Origin: Gordonia terrae
GTDB lineage: Bacteria > Actinomycetota > Actinomycetes > Mycobacteriales > Mycobacteriaceae
Length of the DNA: 64,000 bases
Direction: 5' to 3'
NCBI RefSeq assembly: GCF_001698225.1
Contig: NZ_CP016594.1
Coordinates: 1,364,001 to 1,428,000 of the forward strand
Shown one piece after another: positions 15,081 through 25,959 of this stretch. The position numbers and the translations under genes are program-made. Under the pieces are notes generated by a model that saw only the letters and a program-made list of their open reading frames with translations, was not told where the DNA came from and made no database searches. How positions within the stretch are numbered: position 1 is the stretch's first letter; every line of letters starts with the position of its first letter.

Positions 15081-17034
15081 CAAGACCCGTGTCCTCCGCC
15101 GCATCTGGTGCGCCGTCGTGGCGGCCCTGATCGTCGGAGGGGTTGCGGTGGCACCTGCCGTCGCCGCCCCGGGGGACGGACCCACGACGCTCGACTGGCG
15201 ACAACTCGGGATGGGCAACTCGGTGTCGTTCGACAGCGCCGACGTCCCGGTCGGTGTGAGCATCCCGGTGCCCGAGGGGATGTCACCGACCAGGCTGTCG
15301 GGAGTGGTGGCGTCGGCGACCAATGTGTCCGATGCCTTCATCCAGGTCGCCCGCTCCGATGGCACGATCGTCGGCACCGTCGTAGTCCCGCGATTCGGTC
15401 CGCGGCAGCTGAGCACACCGTTCTCGGTCCCGCTCTCTGCGGTGCCCGTCGGTGACAACGGCCGTGCGGATCTGCGTCTGACACTGCGGAACGGCGACGA
15501 CGACTCCGTGTGTGGACCCATCCCGGACGTGTCTCTGACCGGCCTGAACGTCGCCTATGCCGGTGTTGCGTCGTCGCCCCGCACCATTCAGGAGTTCTTC
15601 GGCACCGTGGTCGGTGACGTCACGATCGTCACGCCCCAGGACCCGAGTGCAGCGGTCGCGCAGGCCACTCTGGGTACGGTTGCCGCGATCACGGATCACT
15701 ATCGTCCGCAACGGGTGTCGATCGATGTCGTCGAGTCGGCCGGGACGCGCGTGCCGACCCCGGGCGGCCCCCTGGAGCGAACCGTCGTCATCGGCGAGGA
15801 GGATGGTCCGGGAGGTGTTCGTCTGGAACGTGCCGGACAACCGTCGGCTGCTCTGGTGATCGGCGGCAACGCCGACTCGCTGCCGGACCAGGTGGCGTTG
15901 TTCCGCGACGGGCTCACCGATCTGGCCCAGACCGGTTCTGCCGCCGTCGAATCGGTGTCAGGGCGTCCGGTACAGGGGTCGGATTCGGTGACCTTCGGCG
16001 AGTTCTCGGATCGATTGTCCACCGAGGTGCTCGGAATCACCACGCTGGTACTGGGTTTCGACCCGACGATGCTCTCGCTCGGACGTCCGGGTCTGGTGAA
16101 CGTGCACCTGCTCGCGCGCTACACCCCGGTCCGGGAGGACGAGCGGGCGAACGTGCTGGCGGTCAGTGGCGGGGAGATCCTGCACACGAGCGCCCTGAAC
16201 GCGTCGGGAAGCCTCGACACCGAATTCACCATTCCGGCTGCCCAGGTCGCGGCCAACGAACCGCTGGAGTTCCGGATCTCCTACGAACCGGGACCAGGTG
16301 CGTGCTCGCCGCGGAGTGTGCCGCTGAGCTTCCAGATCGACCCGTCGTCGACGGCGTCGTCGAGCACGACACCGGTTCGGATGGGCGGGTTCTCGTCGAT
16401 CCCGCTGGGCTGGCAACCGACTGTTCAGGTCGCGCTGGACGACACGAACCCCGCCCAGCTCGACGCAGCTGCCGAGCTGATCGCGTCGGTGCAGCGGAGT
16501 TCGGTGACCCCGTTGGCGCCGGTGCTCGTCCCGCTCGAGCAGGCGATCGCCAGCAACACCGGCGCGCTCGTGGTGGCGTCGGCAGCGAACGCGCGTCCGC
16601 TGAATCCGCCGATCAACTCCGAGGATTCGTCCACCCTCGTCGATCTGCCGGCGCAGGTCCGGCTGGCGATCCCCGAGGGGCTGGGAACCATCCAGGCGTT
16701 CGCGCAGAACTCACGAACGGTCGTTCTCGTGAGCACATCGGGCTCGTGGGATCTCGTCGAGCCGCTGTTCACCTACCTTGATGAGCAGCAGGGTGATCTG
16801 GCGAATCTTCGAGGGGACGTGGTGGTGGCCGGGCGAGCGGGTCAGGCCGAGCTGATGACGATCCGGGCCGACGGCCCGCGGGCACAGGTCGATCAGGTCG
16901 GCACCAGCTGGCTGATGTGGCTGGGGATCAGCATCGCGGTGGTGGCAGTCGCGGTCCTCGTCGCGGTCGGGATCACCGTCTATCGCAGGCGTTCCGACGA
17001 TCCGTCCGACGACGCCGGGCTCGACTCCCCGTGA
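15073..17034 (+). CDS. BcsB-like exported polysaccharide co-synthase subunit
   Basis: This 653-residue protein has a signal peptide (WCAVVAALIVGGVAVAPAVA-AP), a large beta-rich outer region and one C-terminal helix (SWLMWLGISIAVVAVAVLVAVGITV) with a basic tail. This is the architecture of BcsB, the periplasmic partner of bacterial cellulose synthase. Matching pieces are a jelly-roll-like start (VSFDSADVPVGVSIPVPEGM), LRLTLRNGDDDSVCGPIPD, and flavodoxin-like segments (QATLGTVAAITDHYRPQRVSIDVVES). The ATG at 15073 overlaps the synthase by 8 nt; an upstream in-frame start at 15043 is less likely. The next gene overlaps by 4 nt. It probably guides the nascent chain on the outer face. Confidence 0.75.
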   Translation: MPSKTRVLRRIWCAVVAALIVGGVAVAPAVAAPGDGPTTLDWRQLGMGNSVSFDSADVPVGVSIPVPEGMSPTRLSGVVASATNVSDAFIQVARSDGTIVGTVVVPRFGPRQLSTPFSVPLSAVPVGDNGRADLRLTLRNGDDDSVCGPIPDVSLTGLNVAYAGVASSPRTIQEFFGTVVGDVTIVTPQDPSAAVAQATLGTVAAITDHYRPQRVSIDVVESAGTRVPTPGGPLERTVVIGEEDGPGGVRLERAGQPSAALVIGGNADSLPDQVALFRDGLTDLAQTGSAAVESVSGRPVQGSDSVTFGEFSDRLSTEVLGITTLVLGFDPTMLSLGRPGLVNVHLLARYTPVREDERANVLAVSGGEILHTSALNASGSLDTEFTIPAAQVAANEPLEFRISYEPGPGACSPRSVPLSFQIDPSSTASSSTTPVRMGGFSSIPLGWQPTVQVALDDTNPAQLDAAAELIASVQRSSVTPLAPVLVPLEQAIASNTGALVVASAANARPLNPPINSEDSSTLVDLPAQVRLAIPEGLGTIQAFAQNSRTVVLVSTSGSWDLVEPLFTYLDEQQGDLANLRGDVVVAGRAGQAELMTIRADGPRAQVDQVGTSWLMWLGISIAVVAVAVLVAVGITVYRRRSDDPSDDAGLDSP

Positions 17035-18845
17035 CAGTCGAGGTCCGTGAGCGTGCCGCGGAGACGACGACCGGTCCGGGGGCTGTCGCCTCGGGCCGTC
17101 GTCGGCTCACCCGGGTTCAGTGGTGGGGGATCTCCCTGTTCACCGGGCTGGCGTTCGCGTACCTCGCGGTCGGCGTCTATCTGTACCTGATCGTCGGGTA
17201 CATCAACCCGGATGCGAGCAGTCGCGTCGGCAACGCCGGTTTCACGATCTGGAGCCGCGACCCACACCTGGGTGCGATCGGCTTCGTGTGGAATCCGCTG
17301 CCCAGTCTGGTCGAGATCCCACTGGTCGAACTGTCGGCGCACTGGCCTCTGAACCGGTGGCCGGAGCTGCGTCGCGTCGGGTTCGCCGGTGCGGTCATGA
17401 GTGCGTTGTTCATGGCCGGTGCGGGATGGCAGGTTCGACGCATCGCACTCGATTACGGCGTGGGCCGAGTTCTCCGGTGGGTGGCGGTTGCGACGTTCGC
17501 ACTCAACCCGATGATCGTCCTGTATGCGGGAATGGGGATGAGTGAGGCCCCGTTCCTGTTCTTCTTGCTGTGGACCTGTCGTCGAATCCTGCTGTGGGTG
17601 AATCGGTTCCGCGTTGTCGATCTCGTCGTCGCCGGGGTTGCGCTGGGGCTGGCCTACCTGACCCGATACGAGGCGTTGCCGGTGGCCGCGGGTGTGGCGC
17701 TCGGCGTGTTCGTGATGTCGACTCGGCGGCACCGCCCGGCAGGGGTGAGAGGGCGCACTGCATGGCGGGCCGGCGCACCGTTCGGTCTGCACGATGCGAC
17801 GATCGTGGCGTTGCCGACCGTGTTCGCGTTCGTCCTGTGGGCGGGGCTCGGATGGCTGCTCGACGGCAATGCGTTCTCCCAGTTCTCCTCCCAGTACGGC
17901 AACGCTGCTCAGGTGGAGGCGGCGGGGATCATCTCCGCCGAGGACGTCGGCGCCGGTCCGCTGGCCGAGGTCATCGCAGGCAATCTGCTTGGCATGCAAC
18001 CGCTGCTGTTCGCGGTCCTGCCGATCGTCGGCTGGATCGCCGTTCGTCGGCACCGCGTCGACGCCGCCGTGGTGGGGGTGGTCTTCGGTTCGGTCCTGCT
18101 GTTCCAGATGTCTGCGGTGATCCTGGGGTCGACCTTCGGCTGGTTCCGCTTCTACATGGCGGCAACACCCCTGGTGGTAGTCGCCATCCTCGTCGCCCGA
18201 GGCCCCGGCTCCTTGAACCCTTTGCTCCCTGAGGTGCGAGGAGCGCAAGCGACGAGCCTCGAAGGGTCCTCCCTCGCCAACCCACGCTCCTTGAGCAGCG
18301 ACCGGAGCTTGCGGAGGTCGCGTGTCGAAAGGACTTCGCTCACCGCATTCATGGCGCTCGTCCTCGTGACATCGCTGCCGGTAACCGCGACGTCGATGCT
18401 GACCCCGTCGCTCGGCAAAGAGGAGTACGGCCTGCGGTCGGCATTCTGGCCGGACCGATACCCGTCGTCGGAGTTCTGGTTCTACTGGTTCGGCGACGTG
18501 TCACGCAACGTCGCGGGATGGTTCGACGATCAAGCCCTGCCGCCGGGTTCGGTGCTCGTCGACACATTCGGCATCTCCCGGATCTGGCTGTTCTCCGACC
18601 GACCGGAGCAGTTCGTGGTCCGCAGCGATTACGACTTCTTCGCCAAGCTGAACGAACCGCGAGCGCAGGGCGTCCAATACATCCTGACCCCGCGGCCCAC
18701 CGGCCTCGGCCGGCTCGACGCCATCAACGTGCGCTACCCGACGCTGTGGGACGACGGTGCCGAGATCGCCACCCTGGAGATGACGGTCACCAGTCCCAGC
18801 GGGACGCCGCAATTCCGTATCTATCGGATCAAAGGGTCGGGTTGA
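17031..18845 (+). CDS. GT-C type membrane glycosyltransferase (GT39/ArnT-like)
   Basis: This 604-residue protein has about ten to twelve membrane segments and a C-terminal outer domain. The first outer loop carries an acidic motif (YINPDASSRVGNAGF), as expected for the catalytic Asp of GT-C enzymes that use polyprenyl-phosphate sugars. YLTRYEALPVAAG and MGMSEAPFLFFLLW are also typical of the family. It overlaps the BcsB-like gene (GTGA at 17031). A hydrophilic stretch of about 38 residues (about 398-435) is encoded by two intergenic-type repeat units inserted in frame. It probably adds side-chain sugars to the polymer outside the membrane. Confidence 0.8.
   Translation: MTVEVRERAAETTTGPGAVASGRRRLTRVQWWGISLFTGLAFAYLAVGVYLYLIVGYINPDASSRVGNAGFTIWSRDPHLGAIGFVWNPLPSLVEIPLVELSAHWPLNRWPELRRVGFAGAVMSALFMAGAGWQVRRIALDYGVGRVLRWVAVATFALNPMIVLYAGMGMSEAPFLFFLLWTCRRILLWVNRFRVVDLVVAGVALGLAYLTRYEALPVAAGVALGVFVMSTRRHRPAGVRGRTAWRAGAPFGLHDATIVALPTVFAFVLWAGLGWLLDGNAFSQFSSQYGNAAQVEAAGIISAEDVGAGPLAEVIAGNLLGMQPLLFAVLPIVGWIAVRRHRVDAAVVGVVFGSVLLFQMSAVILGSTFGWFRFYMAATPLVVVAILVARGPGSLNPLLPEVRGAQATSLEGSSLANPRSLSSDRSLRRSRVERTSLTAFMALVLVTSLPVTATSMLTPSLGKEEYGLRSAFWPDRYPSSEFWFYWFGDVSRNVAGWFDDQALPPGSVLVDTFGISRIWLFSDRPEQFVVRSDYDFFAKLNEPRAQGVQYILTPRPTGLGRLDAINVRYPTLWDDGAEIATLEMTVTSPSGTPQFRIYRIKGSG
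18224..18334 (+). repeat. two repeat units inside the GT-C gene
   Basis: Unit 1 (18224-18269) begins GCTCCCTGAGGTGCGAGGAG and ends GAGCCTCGAAGGGTCC. Unit 2 (18286-18334) begins GCTCCTTGAGCAGCGACCGG and ends GCGTGTCGAAAGGAC. Both have the TTGAGC-to-TCGAA layout of the intergenic repeats elsewhere in the window. They keep the reading frame and encode a polar, Arg/Ser-rich loop between two transmembrane segments. Confidence 0.7.
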
Positions 18846-18982
18846 GCCTGATCTTCGCTGGTTGAGCGGCCACTGCTGGTGAGCGGCCACTGTGGGTGAG
18901 CCGCCTCGGTTAGTTGAGCGGCCTGCTGCTGGTTGTGCGGCCCGCTGGTTGAGCTTGTCGAAACCACCCCACCTAGCTACCG
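18846..18982. repeat. short tandem GGTTGAGC-type repeats between convergent genes
   Basis: This 137-bp gap contains about five degenerate copies of a unit around GCTGGTTGAGCGGCC(A/C)CTG, ending with GCTGGTTGAGCTTGTCGAAACCACC. That last piece is the same core found in the other repeat tracts. It separates the 3' ends of the GT-C gene and a small minus-strand gene. No gene is supported. Confidence 0.7.
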
Positions 18983-19252
18983 TCATGTTCTCTTGCCGCG
19001 CTCCCGCGCCCGATAGACCGTGACTGCTGCGATGGCGACCGCCAGCACCGACAGCATGTCGGATTCCGTAATCCCATGCTCGATGCTGAACGACACGAGG
19101 ACACGACCCTCGATCGGCTGGTTCCACAGCGCCCAGCCCACACCGGTGGCCACCAGGAGCGCGGCGGCGGCAAAGCTCGGTCGGGCCAGACACCAGGCAC
19201 CGACAACGAAGAGCAGGTTCATCAACACGAGGGCGTGGAACGGGTCTGGCAT
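18983..19252 (-). CDS. small integral membrane protein, unknown
   Basis: This 89-residue protein has about three hydrophobic segments (ALVLMNLLFVVGAWCLA, FAAAALLVATGVGWALW, DMLSVLAVAIAAVTVYRA) and a basic tail RARERGKRT. The ATG at 19252 gives a clean membrane start. I do not recognise a family. It stands alone between repeat DNA and the acyltransferase gene; its GC content and codon use match the GC-rich parts of the window. Confidence 0.6.
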   Translation of the reverse strand: MPDPFHALVLMNLLFVVGAWCLARPSFAAAALLVATGVGWALWNQPIEGRVLVSFSIEHGITESDMLSVLAVAIAAVTVYRARERGKRT

Positions 19253-19340
19253 CAGGACAGTATGGGCATTAGGGCATCTTCGTGCTCGGTCCCCATATGC
19301 TAGTTGTGCTGGGCTCGGTCACGAATAGGCTGTCTGAGTT

Positions 19341-20306
19341 TCAGAGTCCGCCCAAAGCGACCTTCTGCTTCCTACGCCGTTTGACACCTAGCAGGTACGG
19401 CGACATCGCTGTGAGAGCGAGTGTGAGGGCGGCGGTCCAGGGCAACAGCAATGCAGCTCCGAAATCGGCCCAGCTACCGGTTGATGGGGTCCGCAGGAGC
19501 CAAAGGACCGCCGCGTGCGTCAACACAACCATGAAACCCGCGGCAGCAAGTCTCGTCGTCCAATCGGACTTCTGCCCCGTCCAGTGAACCGTAGATTCCG
19601 CCACTAGTATCAACCCGCCCGAGATCGCCGCTGCGACAATCACGCTGAGCGCGGGTGTGCCGAAGTCTGCTTGTTTCATGTCCATGGGGCTGCTCAGGCC
19701 AGAAACAACAAGAGCTGACGAAACACACAAGGCGGTGAGACCTAGCAGGGTGGGGTGCTTCAGATGTGTTCGTATGGAGCGGAATGCGATGCCCGCGAGA
19801 ACAAAAAGCATCGCTGGCACGGCGACACCCAGGGATAGTGGTAGTGCAGCGACGACTGACCTGCTCGCGTAGCACACGACGAGCCCGACCGCAGCTACGA
19901 GCCACGGCATCCAAGTTGGCAGACGCTGCATAGACCGCAGAAGTACGGCGGCAAAGAATAGGGCTGTGACAAACCAAAAGGCCGAGTAGGGACGACCGAG
20001 CTCAGCTCCACCCCTGAGAATGTCGAGAATAATAGGTACCGGTTCTTTCGAGTCTCGAATTACCGACAGGATTAGATATGGGACTGAGATGAGAAGGAGC
20101 CAGCAAACGTAAGGGACGAGAAGGGTGCGTGCGCGTTTCTGCACCTCCGTGTTTAGCGGTCGCGCTGTTGTCCACAGGTAACCCGTTAGGAAAAAGAACA
20201 GCGGCACGTGCCACGTGTAGATAGCCTCGCGGGTGAACAGGTTATCCCAGACATGTCCCGCGACAATCGCAACGATTCCGAGAACGCGGAGAAGGTCGAT
20301 GGACAC
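19341..20306 (-). CDS. acyltransferase-3 family membrane protein
   Basis: This 321-residue protein has about ten membrane segments. The N-terminal signature is MSIDLLRVLGIVAIVAGHVW, whose Arg and His are the family's hallmark residues. FFFLTGYLW, with the conserved G after the helix, and SAFWFVTALFFA follow. Such proteins transfer acetyl or other acyl groups to sugars on the membrane. It starts at GTG 20306, 32 bp after the rmlA stop, so it is probably co-transcribed with rmlA. The sequence is visibly poorer in G+C than the core genes, a sign of acquisition with the cluster. Confidence 0.82.
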   Translation of the reverse strand: MSIDLLRVLGIVAIVAGHVWDNLFTREAIYTWHVPLFFFLTGYLWTTARPLNTEVQKRARTLLVPYVCWLLLISVPYLILSVIRDSKEPVPIILDILRGGAELGRPYSAFWFVTALFFAAVLLRSMQRLPTWMPWLVAAVGLVVCYASRSVVAALPLSLGVAVPAMLFVLAGIAFRSIRTHLKHPTLLGLTALCVSSALVVSGLSSPMDMKQADFGTPALSVIVAAAISGGLILVAESTVHWTGQKSDWTTRLAAAGFMVVLTHAAVLWLLRTPSTGSWADFGAALLLPWTAALTLALTAMSPYLLGVKRRRKQKVALGGL

Positions 20307-20338
20307 CGACCGACTTACGTTAGGTGTAGCCCTAGTGC

Positions 20339-22347
<2,009 letters not shown>

Positions 22348-22875
22348 AATAGTCGATCAGACCGAATATGTCACATACTGTTCATCGCCCATCTACAGCG
22401 AGATGCCTGACCGGGAAAGTTAAAGCATTTACTTCGCCCGCCGCTAGAAGTAGTTAATATGCGCTGGAGTGTCAAATTCGCGATCGCGAACACTCGTTAG
22501 TATATGTCTGGCGTCTTAGATTTGTCCCTATTTTGTAGTACGAGCCAAACTGTTGAGCGTTCGATCGCTGTTCGGGTGCCACGATGCGGTCAGGACCTTT
22601 CTCAACCTGAGTGAAAGGCCAGTTCAGCGAACATGTCGCGGTGCGTCCGATCGCTTCGTCGGCAAGGCCTGAGTCCGACAGTTGCGAGGAAGTAAACGAA
22701 CCGCGCACGCCTCACCAACTGGGAAATCGACGGTGCGCGGTCGAGTTGTCAGCGTGATCGAAGTGAAATAAGCTCGCCGCACAGGACGCGTCTTCAATGT
22801 TGAGAAACGTTCGCTTATGGCGTTTGGGGAGTTCGCCTTTTCCTTCAGTATTCGGGGTCCTTTGGAAGGTGGGCA
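22348..22875 (+). promoter_or_regulatory. 528-bp A/T-richer leader before the first sugar transferase gene
   Basis: No convincing gene is found here; the possible frames are short and lack protein-like composition. The sequence is A/T-richer than its flanks, with TATGTCACATACTG and TTAGTATATG stretches that could hold promoters. GGAAGGTGGG just before 22876 is the ribosome site of the next gene. I see no tRNA, terminator hairpin with a T-run, or known riboswitch. A long untranslated leader or a decayed gene are both possible. Confidence 0.3.
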
Positions 22876-24393
22876 ATGGCCGATCGTCAGGCCTACCAAC
22901 GGCCGGTGCGGAGCACTGGCCGCCGCAGTCAGCGGCTCCGGTTTGTCGATCGTGCACAGGACCGTTCGCGTTCATGGATGCGGACGTACCTCATTCGGGT
23001 ATCAATCTCTGATGCTGCAATCGTCGCACTCGCGGTGGCGGTGGCTCAGCGGGTTCGGTTCGGCGCCGATGGCGCCATGACCCCGAATGGTGCGGTCGGA
23101 GCACCGGCGATCTACGTCTCCGTAGCGTTGGCAATCTCGTGGCTCCTCGCTTTGCGGGCGTTCCAGAGCCTCGACCGCCGCATAATCGCCTCCGGCTCGC
23201 AAGAGTATAGCCGCGTTGTTACTGCGTGCTTGTCGGTCTTCGGCGTTCTTGCGATGTGTGATCTGCTGTTTAAACTCAACATCGCACGCGGATTCTTGGC
23301 CCTCGCGCTGCCGATCGGCACGTTTGGGCTCGTGATGTCCCGGTGGCTGTGGCGACGTGTTCTGCTGATTCAGAGGCGAAGGTCGGAGAATCTCGAGCGC
23401 GTCTTGGTCGTTGGCACACGGAGTTCAGCGGTACCTCTGATGGAGCGTCTGGTTGAGCACCCGGAGTTGGGCTACCGCGTTGTCGGCATCTGTCTTCCCG
23501 AGCGCAGTGGGCGACCACGTCTGATGGCGGTCGGCAAGACGCAAGTGCCTGTCCTTGGAAACTTCGATGAAGTCTGCGATTCAGTTTTAGATTCGGGCGC
23601 TACCACCGTCGCAGTTACCTCGGCCGAGGCACTGGGACATGATGCGATGCAGGCGCTTTCATGGGATCTCGAGGGGCTCGATGTTGACATGATCGTGTCT
23701 CCTGGCGTCACTGACGTCGCCGGACCCCGTGTCATGGTGCGCCCGGTCGCCGGGTTACCGCTACTCCATATCGACAAGCCTCGCTACGAAGGAGCAAATC
23801 GCTTTCGCAAAGCCTTCGTCGACAGAGTCGGGTCAGTAGCAATTTTGACCGTTCTGGCCCCGGTCTTCTTCGCGGTGGCAGTCGCCATCAAGCTGGATTC
23901 ACCGGGCCCAGTGTTCTACCGTGCGACACGGGTCGGAGTCAACAACGGTCCATTCCGCATGTGGAAGTTTCGGTCGATGGTTCAGGACGCGGACAAGCGC
24001 AAAACCGAACTCGTGGAACTCGACGAGGGTGCCGGTCTCTTATTCAAGATGCGGGACGACCCGCGCGTGACAAAAGTGGGCGCCTTCATCAGGCGTTACA
24101 GCATCGACGAGATACCGCAATTGCTGAATGTGCTTGGCGGCACGATGAGCCTCGTCGGTCCGCGCCCACCTTTGCCCGAGGAAGTCGAGCAGTACGACGG
24201 ACGGGTGGCGCGGCGTATGCTCGTCAAGCCAGGAATGACTGGTCTCTGGCAGGTGTCGGGGCGTTCCGACCTCTCTTGGGAAGAATCTGTCCGACTCGAC
24301 CTTTCGTACGTCGAGAACTGGTCCATCATGCAAGACGCCCTGATTCTATGGCGCACCATTCGCGCGGTACTTCGCAAAGACGGAGCGTACTAA
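22876..24393 (+). CDS. polyprenyl-phosphate sugar-phosphate transferase initiating cluster 1 (WbaP/CpsE type)
   Basis: This 505-residue enzyme attaches the first sugar phosphate to the lipid carrier. It has four N-terminal membrane segments, a central nucleotide-binding-like domain (RVLVVGTRSSAVPLMERLVE) and the C-terminal bacterial sugar transferase domain. That domain carries DRVGSVAILTVLAPVFFAVA, SPGPVFYRATRVG, FRMWKFRSM, the [13 protein letters not shown] motif and [20 protein letters not shown]. It is a paralogue of the protein encoded at 54146-55669, with near-identical motifs but different codon use. Its position at the head of the plus-strand cluster marks the start of repeat-unit synthesis. 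Confidence 0.93.
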   Translation: MADRQAYQRPVRSTGRRSQRLRFVDRAQDRSRSWMRTYLIRVSISDAAIVALAVAVAQRVRFGADGAMTPNGAVGAPAIYVSVALAISWLLALRAFQSLDRRIIASGSQEYSRVVTACLSVFGVLAMCDLLFKLNIARGFLALALPIGTFGLVMSRWLWRRVLLIQRRRSENLERVLVVGTRSSAVPLMERLVEHPELGYRVVGICLPERSGRPRLMAVGKTQVPVLGNFDEVCDSVLDSGATTVAVTSAEALGHDAMQALSWDLEGLDVDMIVSPGVTDVAGPRVMVRPVAGLPLLHIDKPRYEGANRFRKAFVDRVGSVAILTVLAPVFFAVAVAIKLDSPGPVFYRATRVGVNNGPFRMWKFRSMVQDADKRKTELVELDEGAGLLFKMRDDPRVTKVGAFIRRYSIDEIPQLLNVLGGTMSLVGPRPPLPEEVEQYDGRVARRMLVKPGMTGLWQVSGRSDLSWEESVRLDLSYVENWSIMQDALILWRTIRAVLRKDGAY

Positions 24394-24468
24394 GGGATGG
24401 GTGGTCCAGCGGCCCGCGCGCTCGCATCCAGGATGGATGTCAACGAAAGCTTGAGGAGCCCGGAAGCG

Positions 24469-25908
24469 ATGGACGTTCGTGTCCTTAGCGTGATGCTGCC
24501 TGTTGTACTGCTTTTTGCGTCGTGTGCAGCGCATGACTCTAGACAGTCCGTGCAGGCGCAGATGCTCGGGGAGTCGGGATACGGGTTTGTCTCGGACAGT
24601 GTTGGCCTGTCCATCGAATCCTCAACCCTGGCCGGCGATGGCAAGGCAATCCAGAGGCAGGACCTAGTCAGTCTGTTCAAAGATTTTCGTCCGGGGATGG
24701 TGTTGCGGGTCGGTGGGAACACCTCGGACCAGATGTTCTGGACCTCGGCCGGCGAGCCGCGGCCGTCTGGCTACCGATTCACCGTCACCCCGAAGGGCTT
24801 GAACCGGCTTGCGGAACTAACCAAGGAGCTTGGCTGGCGCGTAGTGATGGGCGTCAACCTTCGGGCCAGAGACCCACAGCGTGCTGCCGATATGGCTAGA
24901 TACGCGCGGTCGATCTTCGGGGAGTGGCTGACGGCGATTGCAATCGGCAATGAGCCCAACGTGTATTACCCTTCGAACCCTCCGTTCGGCACATACGCGA
25001 GCGACGTTCGTCGGTATGGGAACGAAATCCGCGCCGCAGTTCCTGACGTCAGCATCCAAGGCCCGGACGCTAGTGGTAACAGGAGTGACTTCATCTGGAG
25101 TAGCGCCTCCCAATTCGCTCGGTCGCCCGCGATCGCGCCGGACGTCTATGCTGCACATTTCTACGGGTCTCAAGGATGTGATACCGAGACCATGCGCCCG
25201 AGTGCGTTGTTCACGGAGTTTGCCGATGAGAGAAGAAAGTCATCGCTGACAGATATCTACCGCGCTTCTTCGTTGTCGAACTCTCCGAAAGCGGTTCTGT
25301 CTGAGGTAAATTCAATCAACTGCGGCGGGATGGCGGGCATCAGCAACCGGCTTGCCGGAGCGCTGTGGATGCTCGACTTCGCCTTCTATGCGGCGACACA
25401 GGGGTTTAACGGAGTCTATTTCCATGGAACCCTCACCGACTGCATCGCCTACTCGCCGGTCTGCGTTGCCGATGATCGTGAGATCAACACGGCGGATCCG
25501 TTCAAGGCGTTGCTCTTGCTGAATCGCATGGCAAACGGTATGGCAATGCTCTCGGTTGCGCCTTACGGAGCGAACTCAAACATTCGACTCTATGGTTTAC
25601 GGGGCCGAAACTCGCTCGCTCTGGTTGCGATCAACACCGGGGAAGGTGACGGCGACTGGGTCGACGTCAACGTCGATCTTCCCGGGTCTGGTTTTGCTGA
25701 GCTGGCATCCGCGGAGCTCTTCACCAAGGACGAGACATCGACTGACGGAACAAGACTTGCTCGAATGACATCGATGGACGGTATGCCGCCGGATCTCGAC
25801 AAAGAATGCGCATCCGGCCAGATCGACATTGAGCCTGTGGCCACGGCTCGCGTTGCCAGTCGACCGGCATCAGCAAAGGTCGTCTTTTTCTGTGAACGTA
25901 ACGACTAG
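24469..25908 (+). CDS. GH79-like glycoside hydrolase lipoprotein
   Basis: This protein has 479 residues from ATG 24469, with GGAAG close upstream. An N-terminal lipoprotein signal (VMLPVVLLFASC) puts Cys19 at the membrane surface. The catalytic barrel carries LRVGGNTSDQMFW, the acid/base motif IAIGNEPN (Glu162) and the nucleophile motif LSEVNS (Glu279). This combination fits clan GH-A and most resembles GH79, the beta-glucuronidase/heparanase family. A C-terminal beta domain follows. It lies immediately before UDP-glucose dehydrogenase, the enzyme that makes UDP-glucuronate, which suggests that the hydrolase trims or releases a glucuronate-containing polymer. Confidence 0.72.
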   Translation: MDVRVLSVMLPVVLLFASCAAHDSRQSVQAQMLGESGYGFVSDSVGLSIESSTLAGDGKAIQRQDLVSLFKDFRPGMVLRVGGNTSDQMFWTSAGEPRPSGYRFTVTPKGLNRLAELTKELGWRVVMGVNLRARDPQRAADMARYARSIFGEWLTAIAIGNEPNVYYPSNPPFGTYASDVRRYGNEIRAAVPDVSIQGPDASGNRSDFIWSSASQFARSPAIAPDVYAAHFYGSQGCDTETMRPSALFTEFADERRKSSLTDIYRASSLSNSPKAVLSEVNSINCGGMAGISNRLAGALWMLDFAFYAATQGFNGVYFHGTLTDCIAYSPVCVADDREINTADPFKALLLLNRMANGMAMLSVAPYGANSNIRLYGLRGRNSLALVAINTGEGDGDWVDVNVDLPGSGFAELASAELFTKDETSTDGTRLARMTSMDGMPPDLDKECASGQIDIEPVATARVASRPASAKVVFFCERND

Positions 25909-25959
25909 AGATCAGCTGCAAACGCTGGTCCCGATCAAGGCATTGAGAAGGGAAATCGG

